Shown here: positions 1 to 9,200 of the stretch, piece by piece
Layout: the number at the start of each line of letters is the position of its first letter
How positions within the stretch are numbered: position 1 is the stretch's first letter
NCBI GenBank assembly: GCA_030041955.1
Contig: JASIAO010000224.1
Coordinates: forward strand, 1-43,688
From: Acidobacteriaceae bacterium
Lineage (GTDB): Bacteria > Acidobacteriota > Terriglobia > Terriglobales > Acidobacteriaceae
Length of the DNA stretch: 43,688 nt
Reading direction: 5' to 3'
Made by a program: the position numbers and the translations under genes
The notes under the pieces: model-generated
Told to the model about the DNA's origin: nothing
Databases searched by the model: none
What the model saw: the letters and a program-made list of their open reading frames with translations, nothing else

Positions 1-432
1 CTGGCGAGGTGGGCGGGGGAACGGCTCTCGGTGCAGACCAATGCCGATGGGTCGATCGAGGTGCTTTTCCGCTACGACGGCACGACATGCACGAATATGG
101 GGCGCGCGCTGGCGTTTCACTACTATGTGACGCTGGGTCCGCGGGCGGAGGGGTATCTGATACGGAAGCAGCGGTGCGTGCCGGCTCCCGGGGACACGGG
201 ACACAGGTTCATGTGCCAGTATCTCGCCGACGCCGATGGGTTGATGTCGGCGATCGATCGGGAACGGCCGCTCAGTGGCGAGCCGCTCAACGCCGTGCTG
301 CAGTGGCGCACGGAGCCGTGCGCGGCGGGATGCTTCTGCGACGTTGCGGCGCGCAATCGCAAGTGGGGGCTGGTGCTGGAAACGATCCATTACGCACTGG
401 TGCAACAGGAGCGAAACGAGAAATCCGCATGA
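1..432 (+). CDS. Hypothetical protein, C-terminal part (5' end outside window)
   Basis: The frame is open from base 1 to the TGA at 430-432, so this is most likely the tail of a longer gene. A GTG at 31 could start it, but it has no ribosome-binding site in front. The visible 143 residues are soluble with no membrane segment. The end is cysteine-rich (CAAGCFCD), which could bind metal or form disulfides. I do not recognise the family. The stop overlaps the ATG of the homocysteine methyltransferase gene (ATGA), so the two are probably co-transcribed and translationally coupled. Confidence 0.6.
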   Translation: MARWAGERLSVQTNADGSIEVLFRYDGTTCTNMGRALAFHYYVTLGPRAEGYLIRKQRCVPAPGDTGHRFMCQYLADADGLMSAIDRERPLSGEPLNAVLQWRTEPCAAGCFCDVAARNRKWGLVLETIHYALVQQERNEKSA

Positions 433-1370
433 AGAAACTTCTGCATCACGCTGTACTCGATCGACCGCTGCTGGGCGATGGCGCTATGGGCACGCAACTG
501 ATGTTGGCCGGACTGGAGCAGGGAAACTGCGGCGAGACCTGGAATCTGACTCGTGCGGAGCGCGTGCTGAGTATCCAGCGGAGATATGTTGAGGCCGGTT
601 CGGACTGCCTGCTCACGAACACTTTCGGAGGGTCGCGGATCATGCTGACGCGGCACGGCGAAGGCGAGCATGTCGCGGCAGTCAACCAGGCGGGGGTGCG
701 CATCGCGCGTGAGGCCTTTGGCAACCGTGACGGTTACGTTATCGGAGACATGGGTCCGTTCGGGGGGCTGCTGGAGCCTTTCGGCGACTTCACGGAGGCG
801 CAGGTGCGGAGCGCATTCGAAGAGCAGGCGGCGGCGCTGGTGCAGGCGGGCGCGGATGCCATCATCATGGAGACGCAGACGTCGCTCGAGGAACTGCTGC
901 TGGGCATCCGGGCGGCGCAGGCTGCCGGCGCGCCGTGCATCATCGGCTCCATGGCGTATGACGTGACGCTCGACGGTTCGACCTTCCGCACCATGATGGG
1001 CATCGAGCCCGAGCGAGCGGCGGAGTTTATGGAGGAGCAGGGCGCGCACATTGTGGCGCTGAACTGCGGGACGCGCATGGATATGACGCGGGCGTTGGCT
1101 GCCGTGGAGCGGTACAGGGGCGTGACCGGCCTGCCGGTGATGGTGCAGCCGAACGCCGGACAGCCGCGGCTGGAGAATATGAAGGTGGTCTACGACGAGG
1201 CGCCCGAGCAGATGGTGCAGGGTCTGCCGGCGCTGCTGGATGCGGGCGCAAATATCATCGGGGCCTGCTGCGGGAGCACGCCGGAGCACATCCGCGCGTT
1301 CCGCAAAGTTATGGACGCCCGTCTCGAATCGAAGGGAATGCAGGCAGCGGGGCGCCAGAGTGAAAATTAA
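429..1370 (+). CDS. Homocysteine S-methyltransferase family protein (MetH N-terminal-type domain)
   Basis: This 313-residue protein is a stand-alone homocysteine-binding methyltransferase TIM barrel, the domain found at the N-terminus of MetH and in MmuM and BHMT. The family moves a methyl group from a donor to homocysteine, with a zinc-bound thiolate, to make methionine in the cytoplasm. It begins with the typical DGAMGTQL motif (about residues 17-24). The three zinc-ligand cysteines are present: Cys213 in the NCG motif and the Cys280-Cys281 pair in GACCGS. The folate, B12 and activation domains of full MetH are absent, so the methyl donor is unknown; S-methylmethionine or a separate corrinoid protein are possibilities. 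The ATG overlaps the upstream stop (ATGA), and the 3' end overlaps the next gene. Confidence 0.88.
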   Translation: MKKLLHHAVLDRPLLGDGAMGTQLMLAGLEQGNCGETWNLTRAERVLSIQRRYVEAGSDCLLTNTFGGSRIMLTRHGEGEHVAAVNQAGVRIAREAFGNRDGYVIGDMGPFGGLLEPFGDFTEAQVRSAFEEQAAALVQAGADAIIMETQTSLEELLLGIRAAQAAGAPCIIGSMAYDVTLDGSTFRTMMGIEPERAAEFMEEQGAHIVALNCGTRMDMTRALAAVERYRGVTGLPVMVQPNAGQPRLENMKVVYDEAPEQMVQGLPALLDAGANIIGACCGSTPEHIRAFRKVMDARLESKGMQAAGRQSEN

Positions 1371-1701
1371 GCTTTGCGAGGTGAACTCTGCGGCAATGGA
1401 AAAGCTGCCGCAGCATACCGACGACAAGTCCGGCATCGGGGTGCACTACGTCGACGCGTACCTGAAGCCGATGAACGTGAAGCTGGAAGACGGCACGCCG
1501 GTGAAGTGCAAACGGCGGGGATTGAAGATTACGCTGTCAGCGGGTGGCAGAAGAGGCGAAGGGCTGATGCGGCGGCTGGAGGTCAGCCCCGATCCGGTGG
1601 CGATGCTGGACGCGGCACTGCAGGAAGCAGCCCGGGGGGCGGGCGTGGAACTGACGGTGGAGGGCGGAGCGATCTACCTGCGTTTTGATTCGGCCTCCTG
1701 A
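1360..1701 (+). CDS. Small hypothetical protein, 113 aa
   Basis: The likely start is a GTG at 1360, inside the end of the methyltransferase gene, giving VKIKLCEVNSAAMEKL. The frame extends upstream, but only as a shadow of the methyltransferase coding sequence. The protein is charged and soluble, with no signal peptide or membrane segment. It reads like a small alpha/beta domain (strand-rich N-half, a helix around DPVAMLDAALQEAARG, and a final strand). I do not recognise the family. Its overlap with the methyltransferase gene suggests a shared transcript and perhaps a partner role. Confidence 0.6.
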   Translation: MKIKLCEVNSAAMEKLPQHTDDKSGIGVHYVDAYLKPMNVKLEDGTPVKCKRRGLKITLSAGGRRGEGLMRRLEVSPDPVAMLDAALQEAARGAGVELTVEGGAIYLRFDSAS

Positions 1702-1704
1702 TTT

Positions 1705-1730
1705 GCGCTCTGATTCTGATCTGTGAGCGC
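1705..1730. terminator. Possible bidirectional hairpin between convergent genes
   Basis: GCGCTC (1705-1710) pairs with GAGCGC (1725-1730) around a 14-base loop. It sits in the short gap between the convergent genes ending at 1701 and 1743. There is no clear T-run, so a terminator role is only suggested by position. Confidence 0.3.
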
Positions 1731-1742
1731 GGCAGAGGATAT

Positions 1743-2573
1743 TCAGCTCACTTTCGCGCCGTTCCACTCTGCGGCATAACGGGCCACGACTTCTGCCGCC
1801 AGAGTCACCGTTCGCGGGGGGGAACAGACGCAGGAGGTCAGCGTCTGCCCGAGAATGGCCATATCGCTCAGGAAGGTCGCCCGTTTCATGTAATCGAAAT
1901 CCAGCCGCGCTTTTGCGGGTTTGACGAACATCTCGTAGAAGGCTTCGAGCTCGTTCGCGGGGATACCGGAGAGAAAGCACTCCTCGTTGCGGAAGGCCAG
2001 GGTGGCTACGCCAGTGATGCCAGGGCGATAGGTCATATGGAGCGCCTCGTGGTGCGGCAGCTTGGGGCGCGGTCCCACCAGGCCCATGTCGCCACGAAGT
2101 ACATTCCAGAACTGGGGCAACTCGTCGAGCTTGTAGCGCCGCAGGAGGGCCCCGATCCGGGTAACGCGCGCGTCGCCGCTCACAGTAATGCAGGAGCGGC
2201 AGTGCTTTTCCACGCGCATGGAACGGAACTTGCAAAGAGTGAACTCGCGGCCGTTGCCGCCCATGCGCTTTTGGCGGAAGAAAACGGGACCGCCGGAATC
2301 GAGCCAGATGAGGGCAGCCACGATAACCATTAACGGCATCAAAAGGACGAGCGCCGCGGCAGCCACTCCAAACTCGACGATGCGGCGGCGCCGGGACATA
2401 GCCCAGGGGCTGGCGTCGCTGACGGTGCGTTCTTTGGCGGCGATGTGGGGGAGAGGTGCGTTCCACGCACTGACGCGCCGAAGGCCCTGGGCGGGAGTGA
2501 GTGGAAGGGAGGGCCGACCCGGAGGATCTTCAGGATGCGGCGGGAAGACATTGTCAAAAGAAAGCGAACTCAT
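1743..2573 (-). CDS. Sugar transferase (undecaprenyl-phosphate sugar-phosphotransferase)
   Basis: This is a 276-residue member of the bacterial sugar transferase family (PF02397; WbaP/EpsL-like). Such enzymes transfer a sugar-1-phosphate from a nucleotide sugar to undecaprenyl phosphate at the inner membrane, starting a polysaccharide repeat unit. One hydrophobic segment (about residues 68-92) is followed by the catalytic domain with the expected motifs: KFRSM, DELPQFWNVLRGDMGLVGPRP and YRPGITG. The N-terminal 60 residues are proline-rich and poorly conserved in type. It lacks the four-helix N-terminal membrane domain of full WbaP, so it is the short form. It lies divergently from the export gene at 2913 and is the probable priming enzyme of the locus. 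The start is the first ATG; a later start after the proline-rich leader is possible. Confidence 0.88.
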   Translation of the reverse strand: MSSLSFDNVFPPHPEDPPGRPSLPLTPAQGLRRVSAWNAPLPHIAAKERTVSDASPWAMSRRRRIVEFGVAAAALVLLMPLMVIVAALIWLDSGGPVFFRQKRMGGNGREFTLCKFRSMRVEKHCRSCITVSGDARVTRIGALLRRYKLDELPQFWNVLRGDMGLVGPRPKLPHHEALHMTYRPGITGVATLAFRNEECFLSGIPANELEAFYEMFVKPAKARLDFDYMKRATFLSDMAILGQTLTSCVCSPPRTVTLAAEVVARYAAEWNGAKVS

Positions 2574-2912
2574 CCATCCATCACCATGAATACGAGAATT
2601 ATGACTTGCGGTTTAGGCGGGGAGATCGGGTTTGGTCTGCCGATCTCATTCACTAAGCTGCTATTGGTATGAAAGTTGGAAAGAGTATACCCCACGGATG
2701 AAAAGATTGGATGCAAAATACGCGAGCAGAGAACAGGCCAGATAAATTGATCTAATTTCTACTAATAGTACAGGACGGTAAGTAAATCGCATACGAGTTC
2801 GTTAATGTTTGGTAACGACATTCAACAGGCTCCGACTGGACCTGGGTACATACTTTCCATAAAATCATAGAGATTGCCCACTGAGATTAGCCGTTTGTTC
2901 GCTTTCCTGCGT
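2574..2912. other. AT-rich divergent intergenic region of the exopolysaccharide locus
   Basis: These 340 bases separate the divergent sugar transferase and OPX genes. The stretch from about 2660 to 2880 is clearly richer in A+T than its surroundings, as expected for back-to-back promoters. I could not assign a convincing -35/-10 pair or operator by eye, and no gene is evident. Confidence 0.4.
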
Positions 2913-5597
2913 ATGACGCGATCGTTTGTATTGTTCCTGCTGATTTCTTCGCTCGGCCTGGTACCGCGGGCTGGAGCCCAACTTCCTGACGACCTCGCCG
3001 GCTCGTCGGCGGGTCAGCAGCAACAGCAGTCGCCGGCTGCGGATTGTTCCGATCCTTTGCTGGCCGATTCGTCTCTGTGCTCGATGCAGACTCAGGGTCA
3101 GGGCCTGCTGATGCCGGGCATGTCCACAATGCAGACGGGGATTGGCCAGCCACGGTTTTCGAATTATTCCGATCTGGGTCGGGGAGAACGCCAGCGGACG
3201 GGACAGCAAATGCCGGTGACGCTGCCGCCGGAGCCGCTTACGGAATTCCAGAAATTCGTGGCCTCAACGACCGGACAGGTACTGCCGATTTTCGGCGCCG
3301 ATCTGTTCCGGCAGGTGCCTTCGACTTTTTCGCCGCTGAATCTCGCTCCGGTCCCCCCGGATTATGTGATTGGTCCGGGGGACGAGCTGCGAATCCATGT
3401 GTGGGGGCAAGTGAACTTCACGGCCGACGTTCGCGTGGACCGCACCGGGGAGATTTATCTGCCGCAGGTGGGAGATGTCCACGTTGCAGGGATCCCCTAT
3501 TCAGCGCTGGCCGCGCACCTGCGGGGTGCGATTGGGCGGGTTTACCGGAATTTCGATCTGACCGCGGACATTGGGCAGATACGTGCGATCCAGGTATACG
3601 TTTCAGGAGAAGCACGTCGGCCAGGGGTCTATACGGTCAGTTCGCTGAGCACGCTGGTGGATGCTATCTTTGCCAGCGGCGGACCATCGCCGACAGGCTC
3701 GCTGCGCGACATTGAGTTGCGCCGCGGCGGAAATGTGGTGACGGATTTCGATTTATATGCACTGCTGATTCACGGAGACAAATCGAAGGACGCACCGCTT
3801 GAACCGGGCGATGTGATTTTTGTTCCGCCTGCCGGACCGGAAGTGGCGATCGCCGGAAGCGTGCGCAATCCGGCGATCTATGAGCTGCGCGCGGGCGAGT
3901 CACTGGCCGATGCCATTGCCGACGCCGGCGGCGCTTCGGCGGTCGCCGCGGAGACGCGCGTCTCCATCGAACGGATCGACAATCACCGCGATCGCTATTC
4001 GATGGAGGTGGCGTGGGATCCTGTCGGACTGGCGACCAGGCTCGCCGATGGCGACCTGATACGCATATTTTCGATCGTACCGATGTACCAAAACACGGTC
4101 ACGCTGCGCGGTAATACCGCGAATCCAGGACGTTTTGCGTGGCATCCGGGCATGCGGCTCAGCGAGCTCATTCCGGATCGAGCATCGCTGGTGACGCGCG
4201 ACTACTGGTGGAAGCGCTCGCAACTTGGGTTGCCGGCGCCGGAGTTCGAGCCGCTCGAGAATTTCCGCAATCTTCGCCAGCCGAACGGGCCGGTGGATTT
4301 GCCACGCCGTGCTTTCCTTGGCGAGGTCACGCCAGGAAACGCGGCGACGCCACCGACAGGAAAGGGGGCCAACGGCAATCCCCAATCGCAGCAGGACCAG
4401 TACCTCACAGAGCAGAATGGCGATTATCTTACCGAGCAGAACGTAGGAACGACGGTGACGAACGGGCAGAACGGGATGCTGTCCTCAGACGAGACCTCTT
4501 CTTCAGGCGGGACGGAAATGGGCTACGGTCCCACAGTTCCCGCCTCGCAGCGCGCCAGCAATGCATCTTTGGCGGCCGGTTACAACTCGGCTGTGTCCGC
4601 TACAGTTGCGCCGCGCACGCATGTCGGCCCCATTGCGCCCGATATCGACTGGGACTATGCGGTGATCGAGCGACTTGATGCAAAAACGCTGAAGACGACA
4701 CTGATCCCCTTCGATTTGGGCCGGCTGGTGATGGACCACGATGCCTCGCAGGATCTGGCGCTCGAACCGGGAGATGTGGTCACCATCTTCTCGCAGGCTG
4801 ACATTCGGGTGCCGATTGCGCAGGAAACCAAGTTTGTGCGCCTGGAGGGTGAGTTCGTTCACGCCGGCGTATACACCGTGCACTCGGGCGAAACGCTCCG
4901 CGAGTTAGTGCAGCGCGCGGGCGGGTTCACGCCGAACGCTTATCTGTACGGGTCCCAGTTCTCGCGCGAGTCGACGCGCATCCTGCAGCAGCAGCGCATG
5001 GACGAATATGTACAGCAACTGCAGATGGAGATGCAGCGGGGGGTGCTGGCGCTGGCCTCGTCGGCAACGATGGCTCCGCAGGCGCTGGCGGGGAGCGCCG
5101 CGGCACAGAGCAGCGAGCAGGACCTGATTGCGCGGCTGCGCGCTATGCGGGCCACAGGACGGATTGTTCTCCAGTTCAACTCCGGCAGCAGAGGACTGGA
5201 TGCGCTGCCTGACATCGAACTGCAGAATGGGGACAAGTTTGTGGTGCCGCCGGTACCCGCGGGTATCAACGTGGTGGGTGCAGTCTACGATCAGAATTCA
5301 TTTCTGTATCAGGGAGGATTGCCGGCGGGCGCGTATCTGCATCTGGCGGGAGGTCCGAATCGCGATGCCGATCGCAAGCACATGTTCATCATTCGGGCGG
5401 ACGGGTCGGTGGTGAGCCGCGAGGCGGCGAACAATCTTTGGGGTAACGACTTTTTGAGCCTGCGGATGAATCCTGGGGATACCATCGTGGTACCAGAGAA
5501 GGTTTTCCGGCCCTCGCCGATGGTCGGATTCCTGGGTTGGTCGCAGTTGTTCTCGCAATTCGCGCTCGGGGCTGCGGCTCTTACTGTCATTCAATAG
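2913..5597 (+). CDS. Polysaccharide export outer-membrane protein (OPX/Wza-like) with multiple SLBB domains
   Basis: This protein of about 894 residues is an outer-membrane polysaccharide export protein. The start at ATG 2913 gives a clean signal peptide (MTRSFVLFLLISSLGLVPRAGAQ). A TTG at 2874 would add 13 residues; neither has a strong ribosome-binding site. A poly-export domain begins near residue 149 (DYVIGPGDELRIHVWGQV). About five SLBB-like repeats follow, near residues 227, 310, 395, 642 and 785. A low-complexity Gln/Asn/Thr-rich stretch lies near 470-570 and contains a tandem YLTEQN repeat. The C-terminus has a hydrophobic segment that may cross the outer membrane. It is more than twice as long as Escherichia coli Wza (about 380 residues). 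It directly precedes the Wzz-like gene, its natural partner in a Wzy-type export machine. Confidence 0.9.
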   Translation: MTRSFVLFLLISSLGLVPRAGAQLPDDLAGSSAGQQQQQSPAADCSDPLLADSSLCSMQTQGQGLLMPGMSTMQTGIGQPRFSNYSDLGRGERQRTGQQMPVTLPPEPLTEFQKFVASTTGQVLPIFGADLFRQVPSTFSPLNLAPVPPDYVIGPGDELRIHVWGQVNFTADVRVDRTGEIYLPQVGDVHVAGIPYSALAAHLRGAIGRVYRNFDLTADIGQIRAIQVYVSGEARRPGVYTVSSLSTLVDAIFASGGPSPTGSLRDIELRRGGNVVTDFDLYALLIHGDKSKDAPLEPGDVIFVPPAGPEVAIAGSVRNPAIYELRAGESLADAIADAGGASAVAAETRVSIERIDNHRDRYSMEVAWDPVGLATRLADGDLIRIFSIVPMYQNTVTLRGNTANPGRFAWHPGMRLSELIPDRASLVTRDYWWKRSQLGLPAPEFEPLENFRNLRQPNGPVDLPRRAFLGEVTPGNAATPPTGKGANGNPQSQQDQYLTEQNGDYLTEQNVGTTVTNGQNGMLSSDETSSSGGTEMGYGPTVPASQRASNASLAAGYNSAVSATVAPRTHVGPIAPDIDWDYAVIERLDAKTLKTTLIPFDLGRLVMDHDASQDLALEPGDVVTIFSQADIRVPIAQETKFVRLEGEFVHAGVYTVHSGETLRELVQRAGGFTPNAYLYGSQFSRESTRILQQQRMDEYVQQLQMEMQRGVLALASSATMAPQALAGSAAAQSSEQDLIARLRAMRATGRIVLQFNSGSRGLDALPDIELQNGDKFVVPPVPAGINVVGAVYDQNSFLYQGGLPAGAYLHLAGGPNRDADRKHMFIIRADGSVVSREAANNLWGNDFLSLRMNPGDTIVVPEKVFRPSPMVGFLGWSQLFSQFALGAAALTVIQ

Positions 5598-5602
5598 TGG
5601 AT

Positions 5603-6925
5603 ATGCCCAAGTCTGAACCCCCACAATACGGTCGGATCGCCGCCCCGCCGGAGAGCGAGCATGCGGACGAACGCTTTGCAGGCCGGAACGGTACGGCCGC
5701 AACCAATACGCTCGCGCCGGCAGGGGGGGATCAGGAAGTAAGCCTGCTCGACATGCTGGTACTGCTGGCTGAGAAGAAGTGGACGATCCTGCGCGTGGCA
5801 GGAGTGTGCACCGCGCTGGCTACGATCATCGCTTTTCTGCTGCCGAAGGAATATACCGCGAAGGTGCTGCTGCTGCCTCCGCAGCACAACAACTCTATCG
5901 CTTCAGAGTTGGCATCGCAGATGGGCAATCTGGGTAATCTGGGCTCGTTGGCGGAGTTGGCCGGGCCGAGCCTGGGCATCAAGAATCCCAACGACATGTA
6001 TGTTGCCCTGCTGAAGAGCCGCACCGTCGAAGACGCGATGGTGAAGGATTACGGTCTGATGCAGGAGTACCGCAAGCGATACTTCTCCGAGGCGCGCAAG
6101 AAGTTCGAGCATTACACCGACGTGGATGGGAACGAGAAGGACGGGCTGATCCACATTTCCATCGAAGATCGCAATCCGCAGCGCGCCGCGGAGCTGGCCA
6201 ACGGATATGTCGCGCAGTTTCGCCTGTTGTCAGAGCATCTGGCCATCACTGAAGCCTCGCAGCGGCGTCTCTTTTTCCAGCAGCAACTGGAGCAGGCCAG
6301 GGACAACCTGGCGGATGCGGAAGTAGCGCTGAAGCAGACCGAAGAGACGACGGGCCTGATCCAGCTGGATGCGCAGGCGCGCGCGCTGATCGAGTCTGCG
6401 GCGATGCTGCGCGCGCAGATCGCGGCCAAGCAGGTGCAGATCCAGGCGCTGAGTACGTTTGCGACCGGCCAGAATGCGCAGTTGATGGAAGCGCAACAGG
6501 AACTGGACAGTTTGCAGGCGCAACTGGCGAAGCTGGGGGGCTCGGACCAGAGCGCCACTTCGTTGATTGTGCCCAAGGGCAAGGTTCCGGAAGCAGGGCT
6601 GGAATATGTGCGGCGTCTGCGCGACGTGAAATATTACGAGACGGTGTTCGATATTCTGGCGCGACAGTATGAGATCGCCAAGCTCGACGAGGCGAAGGAA
6701 GGTGCGATCATCCAGGTAGTGGATCCGGCCATTCCTCCGGACCGGAAGTCGTTTCCGCCGCGCGCGCTGATCATCGTCTCGGCGGCGGTGTTCGGTTTGT
6801 TGTTGGGTTGTGGAATCGTCTTTAGCCGATCGGCATTCCAGCGCATGGAGGCCGATGCTGAAACGAGTGCAAAACTGGCGCGTCTGCGAAGTGCACTGCG
6901 CCGCAGGCAGACATTGCAAAGCTGA
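5603..6925 (+). CDS. Wzz-type polysaccharide co-polymerase / chain-length determinant
   Basis: This 440-residue inner-membrane protein has the Wzz architecture: a transmembrane segment at about residues 59-81, a long periplasmic region with coiled coil (about 210-330) and a second transmembrane segment at about 386-408 preceded by the proline-rich stretch (PPDRKSFPPRA) typical of Wzz and Wzc. The family sets chain length and links the polymerase to the OPX channel. The C-terminus ends shortly after TM2, so there is no fused BY-kinase domain, and no separate kinase gene is visible here. ATG 5603 lies 5 bases after the upstream stop; a GTG at 5597 overlapping that stop is an alternative. Coupling with the export gene is likely. 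Confidence 0.88.
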   Translation: MPKSEPPQYGRIAAPPESEHADERFAGRNGTAATNTLAPAGGDQEVSLLDMLVLLAEKKWTILRVAGVCTALATIIAFLLPKEYTAKVLLLPPQHNNSIASELASQMGNLGNLGSLAELAGPSLGIKNPNDMYVALLKSRTVEDAMVKDYGLMQEYRKRYFSEARKKFEHYTDVDGNEKDGLIHISIEDRNPQRAAELANGYVAQFRLLSEHLAITEASQRRLFFQQQLEQARDNLADAEVALKQTEETTGLIQLDAQARALIESAAMLRAQIAAKQVQIQALSTFATGQNAQLMEAQQELDSLQAQLAKLGGSDQSATSLIVPKGKVPEAGLEYVRRLRDVKYYETVFDILARQYEIAKLDEAKEGAIIQVVDPAIPPDRKSFPPRALIIVSAAVFGLLLGCGIVFSRSAFQRMEADAETSAKLARLRSALRRRQTLQS

Positions 6926-6994
6926 GCGCTCCGAGCCGGCTTGCCCGCGTTGCCCGATCATTTGCCGCAACGCCTCACTGAGTGGCACCAAGTG

Positions 6995-7894
6995 CTAATG
7001 ACAATCGTCGCTTTTCCGAGGTCTCGGTGGCGATGATTTCGGAGGCATAGTTAGCGGCGAAGGATTGTGGGGTTGAGATGACAGGGCCTGAAGGGTGCTG
7101 CGATTTGCGTCCGACCTCTGGGCATCGAGCAGCCATCCCCACTTGTTAAAGTATTTCATTGCGCTGCGTATGTGATTCCAGAGCGCGCGCGGCTTTTTAT
7201 AGGATTCCCGTGCGTGGTCGTGAACCACGGTTGCGCCCGGAAAAAATACGGTACGGAACTGCGCGTGAATTCTCCTCGTAAGGTCGAAGTCCTCAAGATA
7301 CATAAAGAACCGTTCATCGAATAGTCCAATTTCACGCAGAGCCGAAGTTCGCAACAGCATAAAGCAGCCGGAGAGGCAGGGAACATCCATGACGCTCTCA
7401 TATCTGGTGAATCGGAGCTCAAAGCGATCAGAATGGTGCTGGATAACCTTCCTGAATGGCTCAGGTGAAAATCGCCGCACCAGGAGATCGACGGGAGTGG
7501 GCAGGAGCTTGCAAAGATACTGTAAATTACCATCCGGATAGAGAATTTTGGGCATAACCTGGCCGATTTCGGGATCATGTTCCATGAACCCGATCATCTT
7601 TTCCAGTTCGGCAGGGCCAAAATATATGTCGGGATTCAGAACGAAGTGAAAAGCAGCGTTGTGGATGATCTTGCGAAGAGCAATATTATGTCCGGCGCCA
7701 TAGCCCTTATTCTCCGTGACTTTGAGGTACGTTACGCGCGGGAAATGAGCACATGAGAACCCAAGAGGGACCGGCGAATTGTCGATGAGATAGGTTTCGA
7801 CAGGGATCGTCGATTGCGCGATGGAGTCCAGAAGTCGCGTCAACTGCAATTCGGGGGTGTTGTAGAGGACGACGGATGCGGTAATCTGGCTCAT
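6995..7894 (-). CDS. Family 2 glycosyltransferase, rhamnosyltransferase-like
   Basis: The start is set at ATG 7894 (MSQITASVVLYNTPELQL), where the GT-A fold begins. The longer upstream frame is not convincing. The 299-residue protein has VVLYNT at the N-terminus, the nucleotide-sugar region ENKGYGAGHNIA, the NPDIYF metal-site motif and an LEDFDLTRRI motif holding the catalytic ED pair. This arrangement is typical of WbbL-like rhamnosyltransferases. There is no membrane segment. The basic C-terminal tail (PPKSSPPRPRK) could aid membrane association. It is transcribed against the rest of the locus and divergent from the next glycosyltransferase. The sugar specificity is inferred only from resemblance. 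Confidence 0.85.
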   Translation of the reverse strand: MSQITASVVLYNTPELQLTRLLDSIAQSTIPVETYLIDNSPVPLGFSCAHFPRVTYLKVTENKGYGAGHNIALRKIIHNAAFHFVLNPDIYFGPAELEKMIGFMEHDPEIGQVMPKILYPDGNLQYLCKLLPTPVDLLVRRFSPEPFRKVIQHHSDRFELRFTRYESVMDVPCLSGCFMLLRTSALREIGLFDERFFMYLEDFDLTRRIHAQFRTVFFPGATVVHDHARESYKKPRALWNHIRSAMKYFNKWGWLLDAQRSDANRSTLQALSSQPHNPSPLTMPPKSSPPRPRKSDDCH

Positions 7895-8144
7895 GTTGAG
7901 CGCATCACCCCGTTTGGCGGGGGTTACTCTGCCAGTTCTGAAGTTGGCTCTGGCGACGCGACACCAATACGCTGCAAACCTGCGCTCGTCTCGGGCACAA
8001 AACCTGAGGCGGCGAACAAATGCTCGTATGTAGTATACGTGCGCTGAACGCAACCACTGTGAACCGGATGCGCTTCCGTAGTAGCAGGACAGCGGTGACC
8101 TACTCACTTTCGGGGATCTCTCGGAATCAGTTTGACCGCTGAAC

Positions 8145-9200
8145 ATGGAGGGCCGCGTACGAAAGGGGAGATTGGCGGCGGAACAGGCGCAGAGGGTAAA
8201 CAGAGACATTGCGAGGCATCGATCATTGACGGACTCCAGACCCACCCTGTCGGTTGCGCTGTGTACGTACAATGGTGCTGCTTATCTGCCAGAGCAACTG
8301 GAGAGCATCGCCGCACAGAGTCGTGTGCCGGACGAGCTCGTGGTCTGTGACGATGGATCGCATGATGCGACCGAGGAGCTGGTCGCGCGGTTCGCGCGCC
8401 GGGCTGCGTATCCGGTTCGATTCATCAGCAACCCGGTGAATCTCGGCTCCTCGCGCAACTTTGCGCAGGCGATTGGCCTGTGCACAGGCGACTTTATCGC
8501 TTTATGCGATCAGGACGACAAATGGGAGCCGCGGAAGCTCGAGACGCTTGCAGATATCCTGCACACCAGCGGAGCGGGAGGTGTATTCAGCAACGGATAT
8601 TTGATGGATGGGCTGTCGAAGCCGGTGAGCGGTACCTTATGGGAACTTAGCCGCTTCTTCGAGCGAGACGGGGGCTTCGAGTGGTTCCGTTCCAGGCCGC
8701 ACGCGATTTCGGCGCTTTTGCGGTGCAACGTCGTGACAGGAGCGACAATGATGATCCGGGCTGGGCTGCGCGACCGGGTGCTGCCGATTCCCCAGGAGTG
8801 GATTCACGATGGCTGGATAGCCTGGATGCTGGTTCTCCATTCGCAAATGGTTGCATGCCCGGAACCCCTGATTCACTACCGGCTCCACAGCTCACAGCAG
8901 GTGGGCATGCCCGGACGTTCCGCGCTTTCCCGTTTGCGGCGCGCCCGGCAGACAGGAGGGACGGCATATCGTACCGAGGAGAAGCAGTTCGGGATACTGG
9001 AAGCGTACGGTGAGGCGCATCCGGAACTTTGCGCCCCCGAGCTGCGTCGCAGCATTACGAAGAAGCGTCAGCTCTGCGCGTTTCGGGCGGAGCTTCCGGC
9101 TTCCCGGCTAGCCCGGTGGAGAGAAATCGCGGCCAACTCCTCCGAATATCGTCTTTATTCCCAGGGATGGCGCAGTATGCTCAAGGACACACTACGTTGA
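8145..9200 (+). CDS. Family 2 glycosyltransferase
   Basis: The protein has up to 351 residues. The GT-A domain starts at about residue 33 with SVALCTYNGAAYLPEQLESI, followed by VVCDDGS and the metal-binding CDQDDKWEP motif. A hydrophobic stretch near WIAWMLVLHSQMVACPEPL and the YRLHSSQQVG motif resemble glycosyltransferases of O-antigen and capsule loci. The assigned ATG lacks a strong ribosome-binding site; a TTG at 8226 would begin right before the conserved domain. Its stop overlaps the next gene, so it belongs to an operon running to about 12930. It probably adds one sugar to the lipid-linked repeat unit; donor and acceptor cannot be read from the sequence. Confidence 0.85.
   Translation: MEGRVRKGRLAAEQAQRVNRDIARHRSLTDSRPTLSVALCTYNGAAYLPEQLESIAAQSRVPDELVVCDDGSHDATEELVARFARRAAYPVRFISNPVNLGSSRNFAQAIGLCTGDFIALCDQDDKWEPRKLETLADILHTSGAGGVFSNGYLMDGLSKPVSGTLWELSRFFERDGGFEWFRSRPHAISALLRCNVVTGATMMIRAGLRDRVLPIPQEWIHDGWIAWMLVLHSQMVACPEPLIHYRLHSSQQVGMPGRSALSRLRRARQTGGTAYRTEEKQFGILEAYGEAHPELCAPELRRSITKKRQLCAFRAELPASRLARWREIAANSSEYRLYSQGWRSMLKDTLR

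Noticed and set aside
390-1436. Long minus-strand frame (348 codons) over the methyltransferase gene
   Set aside because: His/Arg-rich shadow of a clearly conserved plus-strand gene; no start signals or family pattern.
8016-8042. CGTAT/ATACG inverted repeat between divergent glycosyltransferase genes
   Set aside because: Five-bp arms only; expected by chance in 250 bases and no supporting promoter could be placed.
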